A stretch of 64,000 bases of DNA from Mycolicibacterium chubuense (GTDB taxonomy: Bacteria; Actinomycetota; Actinomycetes; Mycobacteriales; Mycobacteriaceae). The translations under genes and the position numbers were made by a program. Below are positions 27,334-34,622 of the stretch, in pieces. The number at the start of each line of letters is the position of its first letter. Positions within the stretch are counted from its first letter, which is position 1. The stretch is taken from positions 61,373 through 125,372 of the forward strand of contig NZ_JYNX01000038.1 in the NCBI RefSeq assembly GCF_001044255.1. The letters are read 5' to 3'. Under the pieces are notes generated by a model that had not been told where the DNA came from, did not search any database, and saw only the letters and a program-made list of their open reading frames with translations.

Positions 27334-28072
27334 CCTCACCACTCGCACCGTGACGCTGGATTTCAGTTCCTCGGATGGGCCCCACGAGAGAGTGACCCAG
27401 ATCGCCATCGACGGCGCTGTTTTTGCGAATGCCGCCGAACTCTCGTCCTGGGGCGCCGCGCGGGTACAGGTCCACCTCTGTGAGCAGTGCGGCATGGAGC
27501 ACTGTGCCAGCGGCAGCTGGCTGGTCGTCCGCAACGTCGGCATCGGAGCCGCATTCATACCGGCCTTCGACGAGATGCTGGCCGGCGAGTGGGAACAACG
27601 TGAGTACGCGCCGCCGTACTTCGCCCAGGGCCTGCCGATCTTCACCCCGGACGACTATGCGACGCTGCGCCGTTGGTGCGTTGGGCTGCCGCCGATGGAC
27701 GCACTGCCGCTTTTGACCGGCGATGAGATCCTGCGCGTGTTGCAGTGGGAAGCGCCCGCGCACGCGCTGGGGGTCTTTCCGGCCGACGTCGAGCTCGATC
27801 AGGACCTGGTGCTGGCGGTCTCCGATGGTGGACACGCGGATGCGGCTGTGCTGTTGGAGGAGGCGATTGAGCCCACCCGCGGCACCGGCCGCGCATCACT
27901 GGAAACCAGCTCATTGTCAGCCCAGGCAATCACGTTTTACCTCAACGCATCTGGCACGCCGGAATGGACACCCCTTTACGTGGTCAACGACCGACCTCGC
28001 CTGGCCGCGCCGACAACCGGCTACCTCGTCGAGGCGTTACCGCACGCCATTCAGAACGGCGGCGGCTCATAG
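27317..28072 (+). CDS. protein of unknown function co-encoded with the P450
   Basis: A 251-aa soluble protein that I do not recognise. It opens with strands (TVTLDFSSSDG) and has a Cys-rich segment CEQCGMEHC (Cys55, Cys58, Cys63), which could bind zinc or iron. A later acidic half (PADVELDQDLVLAV) ends in a short strand pair. There is no membrane or signal segment. The ATG at 27317 lies inside the P450 reading frame (17-bp overlap), so expression is tied to the P450. It might be an accessory or immunity-type protein, but that is speculation. Its 3' end overlaps the HNH gene on the other strand by 22 bp. Confidence 0.75.
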   Translation: MRVVGDLTTRTVTLDFSSSDGPHERVTQIAIDGAVFANAAELSSWGAARVQVHLCEQCGMEHCASGSWLVVRNVGIGAAFIPAFDEMLAGEWEQREYAPPYFAQGLPIFTPDDYATLRRWCVGLPPMDALPLLTGDEILRVLQWEAPAHALGVFPADVELDQDLVLAVSDGGHADAAVLLEEAIEPTRGTGRASLETSSLSAQAITFYLNASGTPEWTPLYVVNDRPRLAAPTTGYLVEALPHAIQNGGGS

Positions 28073-29475
28073 GTCTCGGCCAGCCACGCTTGATGGGCCC
28101 GTTCGCGTTGCGCGTCGAGCTCGATGCGTTGTCGCCGCTCGCGCTCCACGCGATCCCGCCGGTCCTGATCGCGGGTCTTTCTGCGGCGCGGCATCATCGC
28201 GGTCTTGTCCGCCCCCTCAGGCGCAGCGACGGAGCCGGGCAGCTCCGCCGTCGGCACCGCCAGCGTCGGAAACATCTGTCCACCATGGGCGTCGGTGACG
28301 TAGACCAGTCCGGTAGGGGCGATCAACACGACCGTGCCGTCGGGTCGCTGCTCGTCACGCCACCCGTGCGCACCACTGTAAAAGGTCTTGATCAGATGAT
28401 GGTCGCGGCAGTAATGCTTGTTGTTGGACGGGTGCGTGGGCCCGAGGGGCCACGGGTCGGTGTGGTCGACGTCGCATCGCTGCACCGGAGCGTCGCAACC
28501 CGGGAAGCGACACGTCAGGTCACGCCATCGGAGGAAGTTCCTGAGCCGGCGCGAGGGTCGGTATCCGGGCTCCGGATCGTCGCCGGGCCGGTTGACCGGG
28601 CGCAACTCCGCCCCCGCGGCCACCTCCCGCACCTCTTCGGCGGGCATGACGCCGAAGCCCTCCAGATAGCCTGGGGCATTGCTGGTTCCGTCGATGGTGG
28701 CCTGCTCAGCCAGAATGTGAACGACGACGCGGGCAGCCGATTCCTTCAGCGCCGTCGCCGGGCATTCCGGCGACTCGCACCGGCACTCCAGCGTCGATTC
28801 GCCGCGGCCCAGAGCGCCGCATGCGGCAGCCCGCCGCTGCCCAGGGGTACGGGGATCCGCATCGCACACCGTGGCGGCCAGGGCGTCGAGGCGTTGGTCC
28901 AACGCCGCGGCATCCACTGCGTCGAGCAGCCCGCCGGCGAACGCCGTGCCCGGCAGGTGAGGTTCCACGGTGAAGTACAGGTTGTCCCGGACGGTCGGCG
29001 GAACGCGCACCCCGGCCGGATCGAACGTGGCCACCCACCGGTCCACGCGCTCCTTCAACTTCTTCTCCGAGAACCGCATCCATTTGACCAGCTCGGGCGC
29101 CAACGCGGCGTCCAACTCAGCGATGATGTCGTCCTCGACGTTGTCGGTGCGGTTGAGCACGATCCGGACCAGCCGCAGGTCGATCTGCCCCCGGGCGAAG
29201 ATCTCGGCGACTCGAGGGAGGCGTTGGTGCAACGAGACTGCCATTCGCACCTGGCTTCCCGCGCGTGACCGGCTGATGTTCTGCGCCGCCGACACTTCGG
29301 CGGCGACCGCCTCGTGAACGTCCGTGACCCAGTACTCGACGTGGGGGTACTCCCGCGTCCGGAGTGCGTGCAGCCGGGCCACCGCGGCGAGTCGTTCGGC
29401 GATCGCGCGCGACTCCGCCTGAGCGGCGCATCCCATCGCGAGGATGCAATCGATCCCCTCGGCCGACTCGAACAT
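28051..29475 (-). CDS. DUF222 / HNH endonuclease-domain protein (13E12 family)
   Basis: A 474-aa protein with an N-terminal DUF222 helical domain and a C-terminal HNH nuclease domain. The zinc site and catalytic residues lie in CRFPGCDAPVQRCDVDHTDPW followed by NNKHYCRDHH (about residues 320-360). Such proteins correspond to the REP13E12 repeat family of M. tuberculosis, often present in many copies. Function is not established; homing or defence nuclease has been proposed for relatives. I took ATG 29475 (MFESAEG) rather than the GTG 30 bases earlier. It is convergent with the P450 partner. Confidence 0.88.
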   Translation of the reverse strand: MFESAEGIDCILAMGCAAQAESRAIAERLAAVARLHALRTREYPHVEYWVTDVHEAVAAEVSAAQNISRSRAGSQVRMAVSLHQRLPRVAEIFARGQIDLRLVRIVLNRTDNVEDDIIAELDAALAPELVKWMRFSEKKLKERVDRWVATFDPAGVRVPPTVRDNLYFTVEPHLPGTAFAGGLLDAVDAAALDQRLDALAATVCDADPRTPGQRRAAACGALGRGESTLECRCESPECPATALKESAARVVVHILAEQATIDGTSNAPGYLEGFGVMPAEEVREVAAGAELRPVNRPGDDPEPGYRPSRRLRNFLRWRDLTCRFPGCDAPVQRCDVDHTDPWPLGPTHPSNNKHYCRDHHLIKTFYSGAHGWRDEQRPDGTVVLIAPTGLVYVTDAHGGQMFPTLAVPTAELPGSVAAPEGADKTAMMPRRRKTRDQDRRDRVERERRQRIELDAQRERAHQAWLAETYEPPPF

Positions 29476-29574
29476 ACATTCGATCCTGCCATAGTCCACC
29501 GACACCGTCCGGCACGAACTTCCAGCCTGTGGATAACCGAGACGGAAGGCTCGAGCGACGGCCCCACGGGGGAT

Positions 29575-29790
29575 TCAGCGGTCTGAATCATCCTCCGCCT
29601 CAGCACGTCCGGCACGATAGCGCTGCATCGCCGGCCCGCATTCGATCCGCACCGACAGCATCCGCATGTACCCGCGATGCCAGAGCTTGGCCAGGGTGAG
29701 CGATCGACCCGCGTACGGATTCCGGTCCCCCACGTCGGCCAACGAACCCTCGTACAACGCCTGGATCGCCTGTTGGCGGAATGTCGACAT
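29575..29790 (-). CDS. small conserved-looking protein
   Basis: A 71-aa basic protein (RQQAIQALYEGSLADVGDRN then LAKLWHRGYMRMLSVRIE). It has a strong coding look: few rare codons, ATG at 29790 and a helical, amphipathic composition. No domain is recognised. It lies between the HNH gene and the reductase gene on the same strand, so it could be a tail gene of the Rieske operon or an independent unit. Confidence 0.55.
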   Translation of the reverse strand: MSTFRQQAIQALYEGSLADVGDRNPYAGRSLTLAKLWHRGYMRMLSVRIECGPAMQRYRAGRAEAEDDSDR

Positions 29791-29848
29791 CGATCGAGCA
29801 TCCACCACGCGCACTCACCACGGCGGTTGCCCCGCCGCGGCGATCCAC

Positions 29849-30922
29849 CTACAGCCGAAACCGCCCGGCGAATCCCCGCAGCGGCAGGTCGGCGCTGGTG
29901 AGGATTCCAGGCGGCGCCGCCACGACGGCCTTGATCGCGTTCAGCGCCGGCATACCCGTCACCGTCATCCCGATCGAGGCGAAGCTCGCCGGGTCGGACA
30001 GGTCGACGCCGGGCTTCGGGAAGATCATGTGCTTGTTGTAGATGTTCGGGTCGCCCTTGATCTGAGTGATGTAGCAGCCCTTGATGTCCCAGGACGGGTC
30101 GGTGTGCGGCGTCATCTGCCACTCCAGGTGCGTCTCGACACGCGGCACCCCGTCGATCATCCCCTGGTACTTGATGTAGTTGCCGCCCAGCGAGCCCTTC
30201 GGCAGCTGATACCAGCCCAGGTCGACGTCCTTGGTGCACGCGCCGAGCTCGTAGCTGAAGGCCACATCGTCGAGCGTCAGACCGAAGCAGTCGGCCATCA
30301 TCAGCACGCTGTCGGCGAACACCCGGGTGTACTTCTCCAGCTTGCCCGGAATCGACGGGTCGTCCACTGGCTGGCCGTACCCCACCTCGATCCAGGTGTC
30401 GCGGGAGTGGTGGCAGGACACATCGACCGATTCGATGGTGGTGACGTTCTCGATGTCGGCGACATCCGCCGAGCACACCACGCCGAGGATCTGGTTGACG
30501 CCCGGATTCATCCCGGTGCCGTAGAACGTGGAACCGCCCTTCTCGCAGGCTTCTTGAAGCAACTGGGTGACCGGTTTACCCGAGTGGTGCGGATGGTTGC
30601 GGTCGCGGTGCCAGCCGGTGATCCAGTCGGCCGTCGTGACGACGTCGATGCCGGCCTCCAGCACCTGCACGTAGAGGTCCTCGTCGGGGAACACACCGTG
30701 GAACGTCAGCACATCGGGCCGAGCCGCGATGATCTCCCCCACCGTGCCGGTGGCGATCACCCCGTTGGGCGACAGCCCCACCAGTTCGCCGGTGTCGCGG
30801 CCGATCTTCTCCGGTGAGTAGCAGTGCACCCCGACCAATTCGAGGTCGGGCTGGGTCGCGATCCTCTTGATCATCTCCGAGCCGACGTTGCCCGTCGCCA
30901 CCTGGAACACCCTGATCGTCAT
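29849..30922 (-). CDS. NAD(P)-dependent DAP-dehydrogenase-like oxidoreductase
   Basis: A 357-aa Rossmann-fold protein (RVFQVATGNVGS) with the same two-domain plan as the enzyme encoded at 16875-17960, related to dihydrodipicolinate reductase and 2,4-diaminopentanoate dehydrogenase. I chose ATG 30922 (MTIRVFQ), which overlaps the stop of the Rieske oxygenase gene by 4 bp. Coupling to an oxygenase suggests it acts on the same substrate or its hydroxylated product. It could also be a reductase partner, though no flavin or 2Fe-2S ferredoxin motif is visible, so it should not be called an electron-transfer protein. Confidence 0.82.
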   Translation of the reverse strand: MTIRVFQVATGNVGSEMIKRIATQPDLELVGVHCYSPEKIGRDTGELVGLSPNGVIATGTVGEIIAARPDVLTFHGVFPDEDLYVQVLEAGIDVVTTADWITGWHRDRNHPHHSGKPVTQLLQEACEKGGSTFYGTGMNPGVNQILGVVCSADVADIENVTTIESVDVSCHHSRDTWIEVGYGQPVDDPSIPGKLEKYTRVFADSVLMMADCFGLTLDDVAFSYELGACTKDVDLGWYQLPKGSLGGNYIKYQGMIDGVPRVETHLEWQMTPHTDPSWDIKGCYITQIKGDPNIYNKHMIFPKPGVDLSDPASFASIGMTVTGMPALNAIKAVVAAPPGILTSADLPLRGFAGRFRL

Positions 30923-31920
30923 CGACTGCCTTTCTCGGGATAGAACTGCTTGGCCCACTGGCGGATTGCGGTGAAGCCGGCCAGCTCCGAACCGGCCAGC
31001 GCCGGCGGATCGGAGTAGCGCTGGTGCGACCAGATGTGGATGTCCTGGCGGAACTGCCGGATGACCTCGGCGCCGAACTCGTCGGCCCGGACCCTGGCCT
31101 TCTCCGGATCATGAACGGCGGACTTGCCCTTCGTACGGCCGATGTAGACCATGAACCGCACATCGGAGGTGGTGTCGTCGACGGGGGTGATCGCCGAGAT
31201 CGTGCGGTTGTCGATCATCCCCCAACTCTTGGTGACCGCGATGCCCAGTCCACCGTTGATAGCCTCGACGCCGCTGCCGACGTCCTCGATGCGCTGGCCG
31301 TCGTCGCCGGTGAACGTGATCGTGAAATCGACGAACGCGACGGGGGCGTCGAAGTCGTGCCGGGTGAAGACCGGGCTGATCGGGGTGTGGTGGACGTACC
31401 GGAAATGCTCGACGTCGACGCCGTTTTCGAGCACGTACTGCGGGTGCATCTCCAGGCCCGGCTCGAACAGACGCTGCTGCGGGTAGTAGTCGCCGGCGCT
31501 GCTGCCATCGCCGAAGCCGGCGAACACGTCCGGGGCCTCGAAGAACGGCTCGCGGCCCTCGACATCGTGCCAGACGTACACCGACTCGTTGCGCTCGATC
31601 ACCGGATAGGTGGTGATCCGCCGGCCTCGATTGGGCCTGTCCTCGTAGGGGATACACACGTTGCGGCCCTGCTGATTCCACTGCCACCCGTGGAACGGGC
31701 ACTGCAGTACCTCGCCGTGCACCGTGCCCCCGAAACCGAGATGGGCGCCCAGGTGTTCGCAGTAGGCGTCCATCACGGTGAGCCGCCCCGACTCGGCACG
31801 CCAGGCCACCATCTCGCGGCCGAAGTACTTCATGGTGTGCACGGCGCCGACGCCGATCTCGTCGGACCACGCGATCTGGAACCAGCCGGTCGGTCTCATC
31901 GACAAGGGCGGTGGGGCCAT
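30919..31920 (-). CDS. Rieske-type aromatic/steroid-ring oxygenase
   Basis: A 333-aa oxygenase with a Rieske 2Fe-2S cluster (Cys54, His56 in YCEHLGAH; Cys74, His77 in CPFHGW) and a mononuclear iron site in the DVEHFRYVHHT segment. The layout matches KshA/ring-hydroxylating oxygenase alpha subunits of the trimeric, single-subunit type. It needs a separate reductase, which is not encoded here. I moved the start to ATG 31920 because a perfect TATGAT -10 box (31928-31933) lies 7 nt before it and overlaps the alternative ATG 31932. The stop overlaps the next gene (ATGA). A TetR gene is divergent. Confidence 0.87.
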   Translation of the reverse strand: MAPPPLSMRPTGWFQIAWSDEIGVGAVHTMKYFGREMVAWRAESGRLTVMDAYCEHLGAHLGFGGTVHGEVLQCPFHGWQWNQQGRNVCIPYEDRPNRGRRITTYPVIERNESVYVWHDVEGREPFFEAPDVFAGFGDGSSAGDYYPQQRLFEPGLEMHPQYVLENGVDVEHFRYVHHTPISPVFTRHDFDAPVAFVDFTITFTGDDGQRIEDVGSGVEAINGGLGIAVTKSWGMIDNRTISAITPVDDTTSDVRFMVYIGRTKGKSAVHDPEKARVRADEFGAEVIRQFRQDIHIWSHQRYSDPPALAGSELAGFTAIRQWAKQFYPEKGSR

Positions 31921-31927
31921 GCGTCGG

Positions 31928-31961
31928 ATCATAGAACACTCAATGAAACTTTCGGTACCCT
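31928..31961. promoter_or_regulatory. divergent leaderless promoters of Rieske oxygenase and TetR
   Basis: On the minus strand TATGAT (31928-31933) lies 7 nt before ATG 31920. On the plus strand TACCCT (31956-31961) lies 6 nt before ATG 31968. Both are TAnnnT -10 boxes. The 22 bp between them is AT-richer than its surroundings and is the likely TetR operator, although no clean dyad was found. Confidence 0.5.
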
Positions 31962-31967
31962 TGGACC

Positions 31968-32591
31968 ATGTCCGACGTAGCAGCCCCCGCGCGGCGCCCC
32001 AACCGGCGCGGTCAGGCCACGCGCGAGAACATGCTCGAGGCGGCCCTACGGTCGTTGGCCTCGGGCGATCCGGGGTCCGTGTCGGCCAATCGCATCGCCA
32101 AGGACATCGGTGCGACGTGGGGCGCCGTGCAGTACCAGTTCGGCGACGCCGACGGTTTCTGGGCCGCGGTGCTGCACCGCACCGCCGAGCGCCGGGCGCA
32201 TGTCTTCAGCCCCGCCGACCCCGACGCGTCGTTACGCGACCGCGTCGCCGCCATCATCGACACGTTGTACGACGGCCTGGCAGAACCGGATTCGCGCGCG
32301 ATCGAGAACCTGCGCGCCGCCCTCCCACACGATCACGCGGAGTTGGAGCGGCTGTACCCGCGGACCGCGGCCGAACTGCACTCCTGGGGGCAGTCGTGGC
32401 TGGCGATCTGTCACGACGCGTTCGCGGGCCTGGACGTCGACCCCGAGCGTGTCCGCGAGGTCGCCACGCTGATCCCCGGGGCGATGCGGGGGCTGGTCTC
32501 CGAACGTCAACTCGGCTCGTACGCCGACCTGGACGTCGCACGCCGCGGGCTGACCAACGCGCTGGTGGCCTACCTGCAGGGCACTGACTGA
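31968..32591 (+). CDS. TetR-family transcriptional regulator
   Basis: A 207-aa TetR protein with a basic N-terminal arm (APARRPNRRGQATRENMLEAA) and a degenerate-looking but complete helix-turn-helix (NRIAKDIGATWGAVQYQFG), followed by a helical ligand domain. It is divergent from, and probably represses, the Rieske oxygenase pair. Start ATG 31968 has a TACCCT -10 box 6 nt upstream, suggesting a leaderless mRNA. It ends 1 bp from the AzlD gene on the opposite strand. Confidence 0.86.
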   Translation: MSDVAAPARRPNRRGQATRENMLEAALRSLASGDPGSVSANRIAKDIGATWGAVQYQFGDADGFWAAVLHRTAERRAHVFSPADPDASLRDRVAAIIDTLYDGLAEPDSRAIENLRAALPHDHAELERLYPRTAAELHSWGQSWLAICHDAFAGLDVDPERVREVATLIPGAMRGLVSERQLGSYADLDVARRGLTNALVAYLQGTD

Positions 32592-32592
32592 G

Positions 32593-32922
32593 TCAGCCGC
32601 CCCACGCCGTCATCAACGTCACGTAGCACGCCGTACCGGCGAGGATGCTCACCAGCGCCCCTCCGCGCCAGAGCTGCAGGCCCGCCGTCACGGCGACCGC
32701 CAGCGCCAGCCACAGCAGTTGCAGCGCAGTGTCCCCCACGACGGTCTTCACTGAATAGATCGCCAGCATCGCCATCACGCCGACGGGCATGTGCACGCTG
32801 AGGTAGCGCACGACGGCGCTGTCCCGCATGGGGGCCAGCACCGCGAACGGCAAAGCGCGCAGCGCCCAGGTGACCGCCGCGCTGACCCCCACCAGCAGCG
32901 CCATGTAGGCGGTGTCAGGCAT
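32593..32922 (-). CDS. azlD: AzlD-family branched-chain amino-acid exporter small subunit
   Basis: A 109-aa membrane protein with three to four hydrophobic helices and the AzlD pattern WALRALPFAVL near the N-terminus. With AzlC it forms an exporter for branched-chain amino acids or their analogues. I chose ATG 32922 (MPDTAYM); upstream in-frame sequence belongs to AzlC in another frame. It overlaps the AzlC 3' end by 8 bp. Confidence 0.88.
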   Translation of the reverse strand: MPDTAYMALLVGVSAAVTWALRALPFAVLAPMRDSAVVRYLSVHMPVGVMAMLAIYSVKTVVGDTALQLLWLALAVAVTAGLQLWRGGALVSILAGTACYVTLMTAWGG

Positions 32923-33574
32923 GGCGGGTCCGTCGCCGCAGCAACAGCATGGCGGTGAACGCGGCGAACGCACACACCAGCATCTGGCCGGGGACAACCA
33001 GGCACGCGCCGACTGCGCAGGCCACGGCGATCGCCGCGGTGAGCCGGTCCGGCCGCTGCCGGTACGCCTCGATGCCCAACACGATGAACAGGGCGGTCAG
33101 CGCGAAGTCCAGGCCGACGAGCCGGTCGATCGGCAGCGCCTCCCCCACCAAGCCGCCGAGTCCCGCGCCGGTCACCCACAGCAGGTGAAACGTCAACTGC
33201 ATGAACAGGATCGGACGGGTGGTCCACCCCTGCGCCTCCGGGCTGACGGCGACGGCGTACGCCTCGTCGGACAGCGTGTACGTGCTGTAGAGCTTCGCCG
33301 GAAGACCGGTCACGCGGTGCAGCGGGAAGGACAGCGCGTAGAAGATGTGCCGTGAATTCACCACCAGCGAGGTCACCGCGACGGTCGCCACCGGGGCCGC
33401 ACCCGCCACCAGCGCCACCATCAGAAACTCCAGCGACCCGGCGTAGATCACCCCGGCGAACACCGGCGCCCACCACCACGACAACCCGGCGTGCACCACC
33501 AGGAAACCCAGCGCCATGCCTAGCGGGATGAACGCGAGCCCCAGCGGGGCGACCAGGGCGAGCACGCGCCGCAT
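32915..33574 (-). CDS. azlC: AzlC-family branched-chain amino-acid permease
   Basis: A 219-aa polytopic protein (about six helices). It has the AzlC motif FAGVIYAGSLEFLMVAL, the NSRHIFYALSFP segment and TYTLSDEAYAV. It exports branched-chain amino acids together with AzlD. The start is ATG 33574, preceded by a textbook AGGAGG ten bases upstream, which excludes the longer open frame. It is divergent from the hydrolase gene, 49 bp away. Confidence 0.9.
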   Translation of the reverse strand: MRRVLALVAPLGLAFIPLGMALGFLVVHAGLSWWWAPVFAGVIYAGSLEFLMVALVAGAAPVATVAVTSLVVNSRHIFYALSFPLHRVTGLPAKLYSTYTLSDEAYAVAVSPEAQGWTTRPILFMQLTFHLLWVTGAGLGGLVGEALPIDRLVGLDFALTALFIVLGIEAYRQRPDRLTAAIAVACAVGACLVVPGQMLVCAFAAFTAMLLLRRRTRHA

Positions 33575-33610
33575 CGTACGAACACCTCCTCCGATCAGCC
33601 TCTGACACGC

Positions 33611-33616
33611 TAGCTT
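33611..33616 (+). promoter_or_regulatory. -10 box (TAGCTT), leaderless hydrolase
   Basis: The TAnnnT hexamer ends 7 nt before GTG 33624, with no ribosome site in between. A leaderless message is expected. Confidence 0.45.
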
Positions 33617-33623
33617 TTCACGC

Positions 33624-34622
33624 GTGGACGTCTTCGACGAATGGCAACGAGCAGGAACGACTTTCACCTGGGGGTCGACCACACCCGCCAACGGCGGACG
33701 CGCGGTCGACGTGTTCACCCGCCGCTGCGGGACCCCGGGCGCCCCACCTCTGGTGTGCGTGCACGGGTTCCCGACCGCGAGCATCGACTTCCGGTCTCTG
33801 GCGGACGAACTGGCCGCCGACGTCGAGATCTTCACGCTGGACTTCCCGGGGTACGGCCTGTCGGACAAGCCCCGGGCGCCCTACGTCTACTCGCTCTATG
33901 ACGACGCGCGGTTGCTCGTGCACGCGATCACCGAGATGTGGGACCTGCGCGAGTACCGGATGATCACCCATGACCGCGGCAGCAGCGTCGGCATGATCGC
34001 ACTCGCCATGCTCGCCGACCTCGACAACGCCGCGCTCCCGCAGGAGCTGTTCCTGACCAACGCCAACATCTATCTCCCGCTGGCGAATCTGACCGCGTTC
34101 CAGGTCGCGCTGCTCGACGACGCGACCGGCCGCGCCACGGCGGCGGCGACCACCCCGCAGATGTTGGCGGCCGGACTCGGCGCCGCCACGTTCCTGCCCC
34201 GTCGCGATCTGCAGGACCCCGAGATCGCCGCATTGGCAAGCTGTTTCGCCCACAACGACGGGATCGCGGTGCTTCCCGACACCGTTCGCTATCTCCACGA
34301 GCGCGCCGCGGACGAGACCGGATGGTTGCAGCGGCTCTCGGGCATCGGCGTCGACACCACCCTCATCTGGGGGCTGCACGACAGCGTCGCGCCGCTGCGG
34401 GTCGCCAATCACGTCTGGCAGGCCTACCTGCGGTCCAAGCCGGGGCGCAACCGCTACTGGGTGGTGCCGGGCGCCGACCACTACCTGCAGTGCGACGCAC
34501 CGGCCGAGCTCGCGCAGATCATCCGGTTGACGATGGCCGACGGCAGGCTCGACCTGCAGACCATCGGCGACCGACCCGACGGGGCGGTGCTGGTGGATCA
34601 ATCAGGCGGCGACGACCGATGA
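33624..34622 (+). CDS. alpha/beta-hydrolase with Asp nucleophile (epoxide hydrolase or haloalkane/haloacetate dehalogenase-like)
   Basis: A 332-aa alpha/beta-fold hydrolase. The oxyanion segment is VCVHGFPT; the nucleophile elbow is HDRGS, with Asp117 rather than Ser, as in epoxide hydrolases and dehalogenases; the histidine lies in GADHYLQCDAP near residue 290. Asp at the elbow rules out a simple esterase. The exact substrate cannot be told. The GTG start at 33624 has a TAGCTT box 7 nt before it. The 3' end overlaps the M4 protease gene on the other strand by 21 bp. Confidence 0.83.
   Translation: MDVFDEWQRAGTTFTWGSTTPANGGRAVDVFTRRCGTPGAPPLVCVHGFPTASIDFRSLADELAADVEIFTLDFPGYGLSDKPRAPYVYSLYDDARLLVHAITEMWDLREYRMITHDRGSSVGMIALAMLADLDNAALPQELFLTNANIYLPLANLTAFQVALLDDATGRATAAATTPQMLAAGLGAATFLPRRDLQDPEIAALASCFAHNDGIAVLPDTVRYLHERAADETGWLQRLSGIGVDTTLIWGLHDSVAPLRVANHVWQAYLRSKPGRNRYWVVPGADHYLQCDAPAELAQIIRLTMADGRLDLQTIGDRPDGAVLVDQSGGDDR

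Noticed and set aside
28051-29475. Treating the 13E12/HNH gene as an active mobile element
   Set aside because: No flanking inverted or direct repeats, integrase or transposase are visible; only the protein family suggests mobility.
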